The notes under the pieces are model-generated. The model saw only the letters and a program-made list of their open reading frames with translations. It did no database searches and was not told where the DNA came from. A stretch of 64,000 nucleotides of DNA, taken from Romboutsia_E sp900604535 (GTDB lineage Bacteria > Bacillota > Clostridia > Peptostreptococcales > Peptostreptococcaceae). This document shows positions 8,841 to 16,350 of this stretch, in pieces. The DNA lies in the NCBI RefSeq assembly GCF_900604535.1, contig NZ_UWOT01000001.1, positions 1 through 64,000 on the forward strand, read 5' to 3'. The number at the start of each line of letters is the position of its first letter. Position 1 is the stretch's first letter. A program made the position numbers and the translations under genes.

Positions 8841-8894
8841 TGAAAAAATATAGAGAGCCCCCTACACTATTTATATTTGTATAGGAGGCTCTCT
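8841..8894 (-). promoter_or_regulatory. Leader terminator, candidate GlpP antitermination site
   Basis: On the minus strand AGAGAGCCTCCTATAC (8894-8879) pairs with GTGTAGGGGGCTCTCT (8867-8852). The two imperfect positions become G-U wobbles only on the minus strand, so the functional RNA is read in that direction. It is followed by ATATTTTTTC (8850-8841) and then the dehydrogenase ATG at 8811. No minus-strand gene lies between this and its own promoter, so the hairpin would stop only the leader transcript. B. subtilis glpD and glpFK leaders carry such an element, relieved by GlpP with glycerol-3-phosphate. Confidence 0.65.
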
Positions 8895-8952
8895 CTACTC
8901 TTCGCCCAATTATTAATTTTTCCTTCAAACGTTTTCCTGTTGATTTAATTAA

Positions 8953-8981
8953 ATTATACTTAATATTATTTTTACTGTCAA
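8953..8981 (-). promoter_or_regulatory. Consensus promoter of the glp operon
   Basis: TTGACA (8981-8976), 17-bp spacer, TATAAT (8958-8953) on the minus strand: an exact sigma-A consensus. The predicted start lies near 8946, giving a leader of about 135 bases containing the terminator hairpin. It is placed between the stop codon of mgtC and glpA. Confidence 0.85.
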
Positions 8982-9003
8982 TAAAATATTCACTAGTTAA
9001 TTT

Positions 9004-9654
9004 TTAAACATACTTTACAGAAATTTCCTCATTTATCTTTGATATTTCTTCTAGCAATTTAATATGATCTATACTTTTATCATCACTTAATTTTAGTTTA
9101 AATATCAAAGTATTATCATTTTTATCCATAGAAAAATTTATATCATTCTTACTCATATCACATAGTAACTTTACTAGCTTATCTATAGACATACCTTCAT
9201 TCATTGTAATAATTATATTTATACTTTTTTGTCTTTTACGCCACATCTCCATATATTGTAGCGCATATAGTACTATAATCAAAAATATCCAAGATACTAA
9301 GGCAAGAAAGTAATATCCATATCCAATAGCTATTCCTATACAAGCTGTAGACCATATTCCAGCAGCTGTAGTCAATCCTTTTACACCGCTAGATGTTTTA
9401 AGTATTGTTCCTGCACCTAAAAAACCTATCCCTGATAACACTTGTGCTGATAACCTAGCTGGATCTAAATTAGCAGTACCACTATACTGTAAAAATAATT
9501 CGAGTGAAATTATTGATGATATACAAGAACCTAAAGATACTAGTATATGGGTTCTAAATCCTGCAAATTTATTTAATCTTTCTCTTTCTATACCTGTTAC
9601 TCCACCTACTACTAATGCTAATAATAATCTTAAAAATATTTCTCTTTCACCCAT
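9004..9654 (-). CDS. MgtC/SapB family membrane protein
   Basis: A 216-residue protein. The first 145 residues hold four to five membrane helices with MgtC/SapB signatures (GIERERL, GFRTHILVSLG, GIGFLGAGTI, GLTTAAGIW). Residues about 150-216 form a soluble ACT-like tail. MgtC proteins support growth at low magnesium and in some bacteria modulate ATP synthase; many clostridial members are uncharacterised. ATG is preceded by AAGGGGAG. It has its own promoter and a hairpin with a U run 40 bases before the gene. It is not in an operon with the gene downstream, which has a separate promoter. Confidence 0.85.
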   Translation of the reverse strand: MGEREIFLRLLLALVVGGVTGIERERLNKFAGFRTHILVSLGSCISSIISLELFLQYSGTANLDPARLSAQVLSGIGFLGAGTILKTSSGVKGLTTAAGIWSTACIGIAIGYGYYFLALVSWIFLIIVLYALQYMEMWRKRQKSINIIITMNEGMSIDKLVKLLCDMSKNDINFSMDKNDNTLIFKLKLSDDKSIDHIKLLEEISKINEEISVKYV

Positions 9655-9692
9655 ATACTTACTCCCCTTACTACATTAATTAAATAATCTTC

Positions 9693-9731
9693 AAAAAAAT
9701 AGGGAAATGAAGTCTATAATATCATTTCCCT
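9693..9731 (-). promoter_or_regulatory. Attenuator-like hairpin before mgtC
   Basis: On the minus strand AGGGAAATGA (9731-9722) pairs with TCATTTCCCT (9710-9701), then ATTTTTTTG follows. No minus-strand gene lies upstream for it to terminate; the promoter at 9745-9773 starts only about 7-10 bases before the stem. The transcript would end after about 45 bases unless the hairpin is bypassed. Confidence 0.55.
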
Positions 9732-9744
9732 TGCCTTAATTACT

Positions 9745-9773
9745 AGAATATTCTATGTAAACTATAATGTCAA
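9745..9773 (-). promoter_or_regulatory. Promoter of mgtC
   Basis: TTGACA (9773-9768), 17-bp spacer, TATTCT (9750-9745) on the minus strand. The predicted start is near 9738, immediately before the attenuator-like hairpin. Confidence 0.75.
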
Positions 9774-9900
9774 ATAGTTTTTATTTATCATTTAAATCCA
9801 TTTTCTTTATTTTTATATTAAAATATCAATTCATTATATGATAAAGTCACAGAGTTTATTTTTGTAATTTGTTATATTAAATAAGCATTAAAATTAAATA

Positions 9901-10143
9901 ATGAATCCTACGAAGAAACAAACTATAAATGCAATATTAACGCAAATAAAGGGTTTCTATGAAGATATGTAACTATGTTTATAGAAAGATTTTTCTATTA
10001 TTTGGTCAAGATTTGCTGGTGGATGTACAAATGGACATATGATGATGGGTATGATGCAATCTAGTATAAGCGGTTATGTATTTGCAGCTGTAGTATTTAC
10101 CGTTGCAATTCCAACAGCAATAATAAGTAAAAATAAATTATAA
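9901..10143 (+). pseudogene. YeeE/YedE sulfur transporter half, internally deleted
   Basis: ATG at 9901 opens a 23-codon fragment ending at a TAA (to 9972). In another frame, shortly after, the sequence resumes with SRFAGGCTNGHMMMG and a final membrane helix ending in SKNKL and a stop at 10141-10143. The glycine-cysteine motif GCTNGH is characteristic of YeeE/YedE (thiosulfate/sulfur transport, TsuA-like) proteins, which are often encoded as two adjacent half-size genes. Here the first half has lost most of its middle and is frameshifted, so it cannot make a working protein. The second half follows directly. Confidence 0.75.
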
Positions 10144-10159
10144 TTAAGGAGATTACAAT

Positions 10160-10720
10160 ATAAAAATATTACTTGATATAATATTAGGTTCATTCTTTGG
10201 ATATGCATTATATAAAGCTGGTGCTACTAACCCTAGAAAATTATTAGCAATGTTAAGATTAGAAGACTTAGATTTAGTAAAGATTACACTATTCGCTATA
10301 GGTCTTCCAAGTGTGTTACTATCTATTGCTAACTATATAGGTATTTTCGATATAAGTCACTTGGATATAAAAACTTTAAATACAAGGGTTATAATAGGAG
10401 GAATTATATTTGGACTATTATTTGGTGTTGCTGGTACTTGTTCTAGAACTTGTGTAGGTGCAGCAAGTGGTAGTAATTTTAAAAAAGCTATAAGTACAAT
10501 CCTTTGTGGATTACTTAGTGCCTTTGCTTTCTCAATATCATATGGATATTTAAATGAAAGAGGACTTATACCTGGATTTAATTTAGGAAATATGACTTTA
10601 TTTAACTTATCTCCTAAGTATCCATCAGTATTTAATATAGGCTTCATAGGATTATTTATAGTTGTAATATTATTTATGTTAGGCGGATACCTACTGCCTA
10701 AGTCTATTATAAAAAAATAA
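10160..10720 (+). CDS. YeeE/YedE family sulfur transport protein, ATA start
   Basis: The frame from 10160 gives 186 residues: KILLDIILGSFFGYALYKAGATNP then LRLEDLDLVKI, the classic N-terminus of the second YeeE/YedE half-protein. A later block GTCSRTCVGAASGSNF corresponds to the conserved cysteine-glycine loop, and five hydrophobic helices are seen. AAGGAG (10146-10151) is 8 bases before position 10160, which is ATA rather than ATG. The first ATG, at 10250, would delete the first helix and has no ribosome site. With the upstream partner broken, this gene is probably poorly expressed or decaying, though its frame is intact. Confidence 0.7.
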   Translation: MKILLDIILGSFFGYALYKAGATNPRKLLAMLRLEDLDLVKITLFAIGLPSVLLSIANYIGIFDISHLDIKTLNTRVIIGGIIFGLLFGVAGTCSRTCVGAASGSNFKKAISTILCGLLSAFAFSISYGYLNERGLIPGFNLGNMTLFNLSPKYPSVFNIGFIGLFIVVILFMLGGYLLPKSIIKK

Positions 10721-10738
10721 GTTTATAAATATTAAACT

Positions 10739-10781
10739 AATGTGTATATTAATATGTATATTTATTAATATACACATTTTT
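10739..10781 (+). terminator. Terminator after the YeeE/YedE gene
   Basis: Perfect 16-bp arms (10739-10754 and 10763-10778, core TGTGTATATTAA) with an 8-base loop, ending in TTTTT and lying 18 bp past the stop codon. Confidence 0.75.
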
Positions 10782-10809
10782 CTATAAATAATATTGATTG
10801 GAGGAATTT

Positions 10810-11484
10810 ATGTTGGATATAGATAAAATTGAAATTTTAAAAGAAAATTTATCTTTTTACAATAATTTATCACCTGAAGAAATTAAGGACTTAATGTCTA
10901 AAAGTTATTTATCATCATATAAAAAAAGGGAACTAGTTCACAATAAAAACTCTACTTGTACTGGAGTTTTAATAACAATCTCAGGTCAATTTCGAGCTTT
11001 TATATCTGCTCCATCAGGAAGAGAGTTAACCCTTTTTAGATTGCTTGAAAGGGATATCTGCATATTATCTGCTGGCTGTGCATTTAAAAATATTACATAT
11101 GATGTAAATCTAGAATCAGAAGAGCAATCTTTAGCGCTTATTATTGATAGTTCATTTTTTAATGAATTATCTAAGTCTAATACTCATGTGTTAAACTTTT
11201 TACTTAATCTAACTCAAGATAAGTTATCTAATGTTATGGGTGTTTTAGAACAGGCTATTTTTTTTAGTTTAGACTCAAGAATTTCTAATTTACTAATAGA
11301 ACAATCCAATTTTACAAATTCTAATGTTCTTTATATAACTCATGAATCTATTGCAAATCATTTAGGTTCTGCAAGGGAAGCTGTAAGTAGAATACTAAAA
11401 AAATTTGAGAAAAATAAAATTATAGAAATTAATAGAGGAAAGATAAAAATTCTTAATATAGATGCTCTTAAAGCTTTATCTTAA
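10810..11484 (+). CDS. Crp/Fnr family regulator with a paired-cysteine motif
   Basis: A 224-residue Crp/Fnr regulator: cyclic-nucleotide-binding-like beta barrel (about 20-115), long dimer helix (125-150) and a C-terminal helix-turn-helix (177-200, ITHESIANHLGSAREAVSR). ATG at 10810 fits the TTGGAGG ribosome site; an in-frame TTG at 10798 lies inside that site. C84 and C90 (CILSAGC) sit where relatives beside YeeE and rhodanese genes carry a similar cysteine pair, so a sulfur or redox signal is likely. There is no N-terminal four-cysteine FNR cluster. It probably controlled the adjacent, now damaged, transport genes and may have other targets. Confidence 0.8.
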   Translation: MLDIDKIEILKENLSFYNNLSPEEIKDLMSKSYLSSYKKRELVHNKNSTCTGVLITISGQFRAFISAPSGRELTLFRLLERDICILSAGCAFKNITYDVNLESEEQSLALIIDSSFFNELSKSNTHVLNFLLNLTQDKLSNVMGVLEQAIFFSLDSRISNLLIEQSNFTNSNVLYITHESIANHLGSAREAVSRILKKFEKNKIIEINRGKIKILNIDALKALS

Positions 11485-11494
11485 TTATAAAAAA

Positions 11495-11548
11495 AGAGTT
11501 CATTTTCTAGTACTAGATTCGTATATCTATACTAATTTAATGAACTCT
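11495..11548. terminator. Bidirectional terminator
   Basis: AGAGTTCATT (11495-11504) pairs with AATGAACTCT (11539-11548), with further imperfect pairing inside (AGTACTAGAT with ATCTATACT). A and T runs flank both ends. It separates the plus-strand Crp/Fnr gene from the minus-strand gene ending at 11585. Confidence 0.7.
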
Positions 11549-11584
11549 CTTCATTCTTTTTTTAAAGATTTTGTCTTCTTATCA

Positions 11585-12274
11585 CTATCTATTCTTTTTC
11601 TTATCTAAGCATTTCTCAGGATATATATGTATTAACTCCCACTTATTATTTTTATTATTTTTATAATCAGCTATCTTTATATCTACACCATTAGTTAATT
11701 GGTAAAATAGAACATAATATTCATTTTTGTTTTTATCTTTAAAATATGCCTTTTTTTTATATCCATCTTGTGTAATCTCTATATTTCCATCTACTAGTGA
11801 ACACCAATCTCTATATTCAATTTCTATAAATGATTTTGCATCATATTTCCAACCATGATAAGGTGCACATAAATAATTCTCACCTAAGTACTCCATATCT
11901 TTAATTTTATATGTATGACCTTCTTTTTCTAAATAAATATATCCATAGTAGTAAGCAAATAAACCTAATTTTTCTTTTGAGCCTTCTATAACCTCTAGCT
12001 CTACAAAATACTTTAATTCACTAGATTCCTCTTCCTCTGAGTCTACCTTATTTAGTTTAATTAAATTAATATGTAATTTATTTTCAAATGATTTTAAATA
12101 CTCATTATAAGAATACTTTAACTTATAAGAACTAGATAGAAAATTATATGCTACTGGATAAGGTCCTTTGGTATCACCTAAACTTCCACAACCTGTATTA
12201 GTATCCTCAGTAGGATTTGCAGCTTCTCTAAGTACACTAAAGTAATTTATTATAGTATCTTCTGGTGATTTCAT
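11585..12274 (-). CDS. Secreted-protein fragment, C-terminal part (gene probably split)
   Basis: A 229-residue frame starting MKSPEDTIINYFS. It holds two compact beta-rich stretches and cysteines at GCGS, YLCAP and DWCS, but I recognise no named family. There is no signal peptide and no ribosome site before the ATG. It is in the same frame as the upstream fragment, separated from it only by TAA and one codon (CTT). The simplest reading is a single secreted protein of about 324 residues interrupted by a stop codon. It may be expressed poorly by reinitiation or not at all. Confidence 0.5.
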   Translation of the reverse strand: MKSPEDTIINYFSVLREAANPTEDTNTGCGSLGDTKGPYPVAYNFLSSSYKLKYSYNEYLKSFENKLHINLIKLNKVDSEEEESSELKYFVELEVIEGSKEKLGLFAYYYGYIYLEKEGHTYKIKDMEYLGENYLCAPYHGWKYDAKSFIEIEYRDWCSLVDGNIEITQDGYKKKAYFKDKNKNEYYVLFYQLTNGVDIKIADYKNNKNNKWELIHIYPEKCLDKKKNR

Positions 12275-12277
12275 AAG

Positions 12278-12559
12278 TTATTTTGGTAAAGTTATATTCA
12301 TATAATTATTTCCATAAAAATTATATAGTTCATTTTCTCTTTTATCATTTAATATTGGCATGTTTGATGGTCTAAAAAATCTTTCTAAATTAGAAAACTC
12401 TTCTTCATTTCTTACATCAAACTCGCATGTTGTGCAATCTTCTTTTATATAAGTTCCACCTAGTATTAATGTATTATCATTAGCTTCATATCCATTTACT
12501 TTAATTGTACTCCCGATTAAAAATACTATAACTATAAAAATAATTTTAATCTTAAACAT
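12278..12559 (-). CDS. Secreted-protein fragment, N-terminal part with signal peptide
   Basis: Ninety-three residues from ATG at 12559, which has GGAG 11 bases upstream; an earlier ATG at 12580 has none. MFKIK followed by a hydrophobic stretch ending near KVNGYEA is a cleavable signal peptide. The mature part contains a CTTC pair and ends at an in-frame TAA (12278-12280). The downstream frame continues without shift, so this looks like the export half of a gene with a nonsense mutation. Function is unknown. Confidence 0.5.
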   Translation of the reverse strand: MFKIKIIFIVIVFLIGSTIKVNGYEANDNTLILGGTYIKEDCTTCEFDVRNEEEFSNLERFFRPSNMPILNDKRENELYNFYGNNYMNITLPK

Positions 12560-12640
12560 AACTTTAACATCTCCGTCCATATATAAATTATTACTTATTA
12601 TGTTTAATTCTTATATTTATAATACTAAATATTAATAAAA

Positions 12641-12677
12641 AAACCTGTCTTAAGATTTCTTATCTTAAAACAGGTTT
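12641..12677 (-). terminator. Terminator of rny
   Basis: Sixteen-bp arms (12677-12662 with 12656-12641, core ACCTGTYTTAAGAT) with one G-U pair on the minus strand, then TTTTTTTATT. It is 5 bp from the rny stop codon. Confidence 0.85.
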
Positions 12678-12681
12678 CATT

Positions 12682-14223
12682 TTATTTTGCATATTCTATT
12701 GCTCTAGTCTCTCTTATTATACTAACTTTTATTTGACCTGGATATTCAAGCTCATCTTCAATTCTCTTAGTCATTTCTCTAGCTAGTAAGTGTATTCCTT
12801 CATCTGAAACATTTTCTGGCTTAACCATTATTCTAATTTCTCTACCAGCTTGTATTGCAAATGATTTTTCTACACCTTCATATGAGTTAGCTATTTCCTC
12901 TAACTTCTCTAATCTCTTAATATATGCTTCAAGAGTTTCTCTTCTAGCTCCTGGTCTAGCTGCAGATATTGCATCTGCTGCAGTTACTAATACAGCTTCT
13001 ATTGTTTGAGGCTCATAATCTCCATGGTGAGTACTCATAGCATGTATTACTTCTTTAGATTCCCTATATCTTCTAAGTAAATCCATACCTATTTCTACAT
13101 GAGTTCCTTCCATCTCATGGTCCACTGCTTTACCTATATCATGAAGTAAACCAGCTCTTTTTGCTAATTTTACATCAGCTCCAATTTCAGCCGCCATTAT
13201 ACCAGCTATATGAGCTACCTCTATAGAGTGTTTTAATACATTTTGTCCATAACTAGTTCTATAGTTAAGTCTACCTAATAATCTAACTAATTCTGGATGT
13301 AATCCATGAACTGCGGTTTCAAAAGTTGCTTGTTCCCCATATTCTTTAATTATATTATCGACTTCTTTTCTAGCTTTTTCTACCATTTCTTCGATTCTAG
13401 CTGGATGTATTCTACCATCTGCTATAAGTTTTTCAAGTGCAATTCTTGCAACTTCTCTTCTTATTGGATCGAATCCAGATAAAATTACTGCTTCTGGTGT
13501 ATCATCTATTATAAGATCAATTCCAGTTGCTGTTTCTAGAGTTCTTATATTTCTACCTTCTCTACCTATGATTCTTCCCTTCATTTCATCATTAGGTAAG
13601 TTAACTACTGTAACAGTAGTTTCTGCAACATGATCTGCTGCACACTTTTGGATGGCATAACCTATAATTTCCCTTGATTTTTTCTCAGCTTCTTCTTTAG
13701 CTTGAGTTTCTATTTCTTTTATCATTATAGACATTTCACGTCTAACTTCTCTCTCTGCTTTGGATAATATAATTTCCTTTGCTTCATCTGATGTTACACC
13801 TGATATGCTTTCTAATTTTTCTAGTTGTTGATTCTTTATAGTTTCAACTTCTTCTTCTTTTGTTTGAACCACTTTTAATTTTTCATTAAGATTAGATTCT
13901 TTAGATTCTAAATTTTGTAATTTTTTATCTAATGCCTCTTCTTTTTGCACTAATCTATTCTCAAATTTCTGTAATTCGTTTCGTCTAGACTTATGTTCTC
14001 TTTCTACGTCTGTTCTTAACTTATGAATTTCTTCTTTAGCTTCTAATAGCTTTTCTTTTTGTAATGTTTCTGAGTCTCTTTCTGCTTTATCTAAAATCTC
14101 TTTAGCTAGTTGATCTGCTTGACCAATTTTTGCTTCAGAAATATTTTTTCTTACAAAATATCCAACTCCAACACCAACAAGCACCGCTACTACGCCTATT
14201 GCTATCGTTTCTATGACATCCAC
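12682..14223 (-). CDS. rny: Ribonuclease Y
   Basis: A 513-residue membrane-anchored endoribonuclease that starts mRNA decay. Residues 4-24 form the membrane helix, about 30-200 a charged coiled coil, GRIIGREGRN at 216-225 the KH RNA-binding loop, and the HD domain has H332, H338 and H361-D362 (LLHDIGK) as metal ligands. Length and order are as in B. subtilis. It starts at ATG with GGAGGTG just upstream. Its own promoter (14395-14423) lies after recA, with no terminator between, so some transcripts may read through from recA. Confidence 0.97.
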   Translation of the reverse strand: MDVIETIAIGVVAVLVGVGVGYFVRKNISEAKIGQADQLAKEILDKAERDSETLQKEKLLEAKEEIHKLRTDVEREHKSRRNELQKFENRLVQKEEALDKKLQNLESKESNLNEKLKVVQTKEEEVETIKNQQLEKLESISGVTSDEAKEIILSKAEREVRREMSIMIKEIETQAKEEAEKKSREIIGYAIQKCAADHVAETTVTVVNLPNDEMKGRIIGREGRNIRTLETATGIDLIIDDTPEAVILSGFDPIRREVARIALEKLIADGRIHPARIEEMVEKARKEVDNIIKEYGEQATFETAVHGLHPELVRLLGRLNYRTSYGQNVLKHSIEVAHIAGIMAAEIGADVKLAKRAGLLHDIGKAVDHEMEGTHVEIGMDLLRRYRESKEVIHAMSTHHGDYEPQTIEAVLVTAADAISAARPGARRETLEAYIKRLEKLEEIANSYEGVEKSFAIQAGREIRIMVKPENVSDEGIHLLAREMTKRIEDELEYPGQIKVSIIRETRAIEYAK

Positions 14224-14333
14224 CTCCTTTGTAATAATCCCAAAATGTCACCTTTGCAACTTCAAAATTTTATTATTAAGTAAACTATGCTACATAATAA
14301 ACTATATTCAAAGAATAATCTTCTTATATATGT

Positions 14334-14363
14334 CTAATAGAGTACATTTTCATACTCTATTAG
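14334..14363 (-). other. Hairpin in the rny leader
   Basis: CTAATAGAGTA (14334-14344) and its exact complement at 14353-14363 form an 11-bp stem with an 8-base loop inside the rny 5-prime leader. Neither side has a convincing U run. It could stabilise or regulate the rny mRNA, or be a weak recA terminator. The rest of 14224-14454 holds the rny promoter and AT-rich sequence. Confidence 0.45.
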
Positions 14364-14394
14364 AAAATTATTTTACATAATTTATCCTTACTTA

Positions 14395-14423
14395 ATTTTA
14401 TTATTTTTTCTAGCTTATGTCAA
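14395..14423 (-). promoter_or_regulatory. Promoter of rny
   Basis: TTGACA (14423-14418), 17-bp spacer, TAAAAT (14400-14395) on the minus strand, 32 bp after the recA stop codon. It gives a leader of about 165 bases. Confidence 0.7.
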
Positions 14424-14454
14424 GTTAATAGGATTAATAGGAGGTATTGATTTT

Positions 14455-15510
14455 TTATTCTTCAAAGTTATCTATACTTTCGTTGTCTTCATGATCTGCT
14501 GCATTATCTTTTGCCTCATCTAACTTATAATGAGCTCTTACTTTTGTATCTATTTCATTAGTTAAATCCATATTATCTTGTAAGAACTTTTTAACATTTT
14601 CTCTACCTTGTCCAAGTTTTATATCATTATAGCTATACCAAGCTCCAGACTTTTTAACTATATCTATATCTGCTGCTATATCTAATAAGTCACCTATTTT
14701 AGATATACCTTCTCCATACATTATATCAAATTCTGCTTGTTTAAACGGTGGAGCAACTTTATTCTTTACTACCTTAACTCTTGTTCTACTTCCTAAAACT
14801 TTATCACCTTGTTTTATAGTATCTATTTTTCTAACATCAAGTCTTACTGATGAATAGAACTTAAGTGCTCTACCACCTGTAGTAGTTTCAGGATTACCAA
14901 ACATTATACCAACTTTTTCTCTTAATTGGTTAATGAATATTGCAACACAGTTAGATTTCTTTATTGATCCTGTTAGTTTTCTTAGTGCTTGAGACATAAG
15001 TCTTGCTTGAAGACCAACGTGAGAGTCTCCCATATCCCCTTCAATTTCAGCTCTTGGAACTAATGCCGCAACTGAGTCAACTACTATTATATCTATTGCA
15101 TTACTTCTTATTAATGCTTCTGTTATTTCCAGTGCTTGTTCTCCTGTATCTGGTTGAGATATTATTAAGTTATCTATATCTACTCCTAATGCTTTTGCAT
15201 AAACTGGATCTAGTGCATGTTCTGCATCTATGAATGCCGCTATTCCACCTTGTTTTTGAGCTTCTGCCACAGTATGAAGAGCAACTGTTGTTTTACCTGA
15301 AGATTCTGGTCCATATATTTCTACTATTCTACCTTTTGGAAGTCCCCCTATACCAACAGCTATGTCAAGTCCAATTGAACCTGTTGGTATAACATCTATA
15401 TTCATAGATGTCGCTTCTCCAAGTCTCATTACTGAACCTTTACCAAAGTCTTTTTCAATTTTCCCTAAAGCTAGGTTAAGGGCTTTCAGCTTTTCTTGTT
15501 CAATACTCAT
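14455..15510 (-). CDS. recA: Recombinase RecA
   Basis: A 351-residue RecA, complete. Walker A GPESSGKT at 67-74, the MFGNPETTTGGRALKF loop L2 and the acidic C-terminal tail (DNESIDNFEE) are all present. It forms filaments on single-stranded DNA, catalyses strand exchange and triggers LexA cleavage. ATG follows AGGAAG. A consensus promoter with a LexA box right after the -10 lies upstream. In B. subtilis recA lies between cinA and rny; here rny is kept downstream but no cinA is upstream. Confidence 0.99.
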   Translation of the reverse strand: MSIEQEKLKALNLALGKIEKDFGKGSVMRLGEATSMNIDVIPTGSIGLDIAVGIGGLPKGRIVEIYGPESSGKTTVALHTVAEAQKQGGIAAFIDAEHALDPVYAKALGVDIDNLIISQPDTGEQALEITEALIRSNAIDIIVVDSVAALVPRAEIEGDMGDSHVGLQARLMSQALRKLTGSIKKSNCVAIFINQLREKVGIMFGNPETTTGGRALKFYSSVRLDVRKIDTIKQGDKVLGSRTRVKVVKNKVAPPFKQAEFDIMYGEGISKIGDLLDIAADIDIVKKSGAWYSYNDIKLGQGRENVKKFLQDNMDLTNEIDTKVRAHYKLDEAKDNAADHEDNESIDNFEE

Positions 15511-15560
15511 ATTTATATTCTTCCTTTCATCTATTAAATATTAAATTAAATTCTTATCAT

Positions 15561-15574
15561 CAAACATTTGTTCG
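15561..15574 (-). promoter_or_regulatory. LexA (SOS) box of recA
   Basis: On the minus strand CGAACAAATGTTTG matches the Gram-positive LexA consensus CGAACRNRYGTTYG at every position. It begins 6 bases after the -10 hexamer, so bound LexA would cover the transcription start. Confidence 0.9.
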
Positions 15575-15580
15575 TATATA

Positions 15581-15609
15581 ATTATACCTTATTACATCTT
15601 TCTAGTCAA
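15581..15609 (-). promoter_or_regulatory. Promoter of recA
   Basis: TTGACT (15609-15604), 17-bp spacer, TATAAT (15586-15581) on the minus strand. The rest of the divergent gap to 15901 is AT-rich; I see no further element I can support. Confidence 0.85.
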
Positions 15610-15901
15610 ATTTCTTCATTTAATATATAGACCTATTTTTCACTATAATTCAACAAACGTTGATAGTAAAATTTTACCATACTTATTTCATTTATAAACC
15701 CTTTTATAATCTTTTATACTAATTTAATCTATAAATTTTAATATTCCCTAAAATTTATAAGAGTATGTTGAAACCTTCTTACCATCTTATTCTTATTCAA
15801 TAATCATAATTTTAATTTTTTGCTATATATTTAAACTTTCAATTGAATCTATGAAAATATAAATATACAATTATTATATAAAGTTATTCATAGGGGGTAT
15901 T

Positions 15902-16294
15902 ATGAAATTAAATAAGATACATCATACAGCTATAATTTGCTCAAATTATGAAAAGTCAAAAAACTTTTATGTAAATATTTTAGGTTTAAAAATTATAAAT
16001 GAAACTTATAGAAAAGATAGAAACTCATATAAGCTAGATTTACAAGTAGGAGATTGCCAATTAGAACTTTTTTCTTTTGATAATCCACCTAAAAGATCAA
16101 GCTATCCTGAGGCCTGTGGACTTAGACATTTATGTTTTGAAGTTAATGACATTGGTGAAGCTATAGATTATTTAAATAACAATGGTATACCTACTGAGAA
16201 TATAAGAATAGACGAAGTCACTCAGTGCAGATTTACATTTTTTAATGATCCTGATAATCTGCCAATTGAATTATATGAGACTTTTAAAATATAG
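15902..16294 (+). CDS. VOC family protein, YaeR/glyoxalase-like
   Basis: A 130-residue single-fold member of the vicinal-oxygen-chelate superfamily. Paired beta-alpha-beta3 units carry the metal-ligand positions: HHTAI near the start, LELFSF in the middle, LRHLCFEV and a final IELYE. It resembles E. coli YaeR and is distinct from classical GloA; the substrate is unknown. ATG follows a GGGGG ribosome site. Monocistronic, divergent from recA and convergent with pgsA. Confidence 0.8.
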   Translation: MKLNKIHHTAIICSNYEKSKNFYVNILGLKIINETYRKDRNSYKLDLQVGDCQLELFSFDNPPKRSSYPEACGLRHLCFEVNDIGEAIDYLNNNGIPTENIRIDEVTQCRFTFFNDPDNLPIELYETFKI

Positions 16295-16300
16295 TTTTCT

Positions 16301-16350
16301 AAATAATAAAATACCTTGAAGAAAAATATCTTCAAGGTATTTTATTATTT
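16301..16350. terminator. Bidirectional terminator between VOC gene and pgsA
   Basis: Perfect 22-bp arms (16301-16322 and 16329-16350; core ATACCTTGAAGA) with a 6-base loop. The right arm overlaps the last codons of pgsA. A and T runs at the arm ends serve both directions. Confidence 0.8.

Noticed and set aside
15650..15665. CAACAAACGTTG as a second LexA box
   Set aside because: It lacks the CGAAC and GTTYG halves and does not overlap a promoter I can identify.
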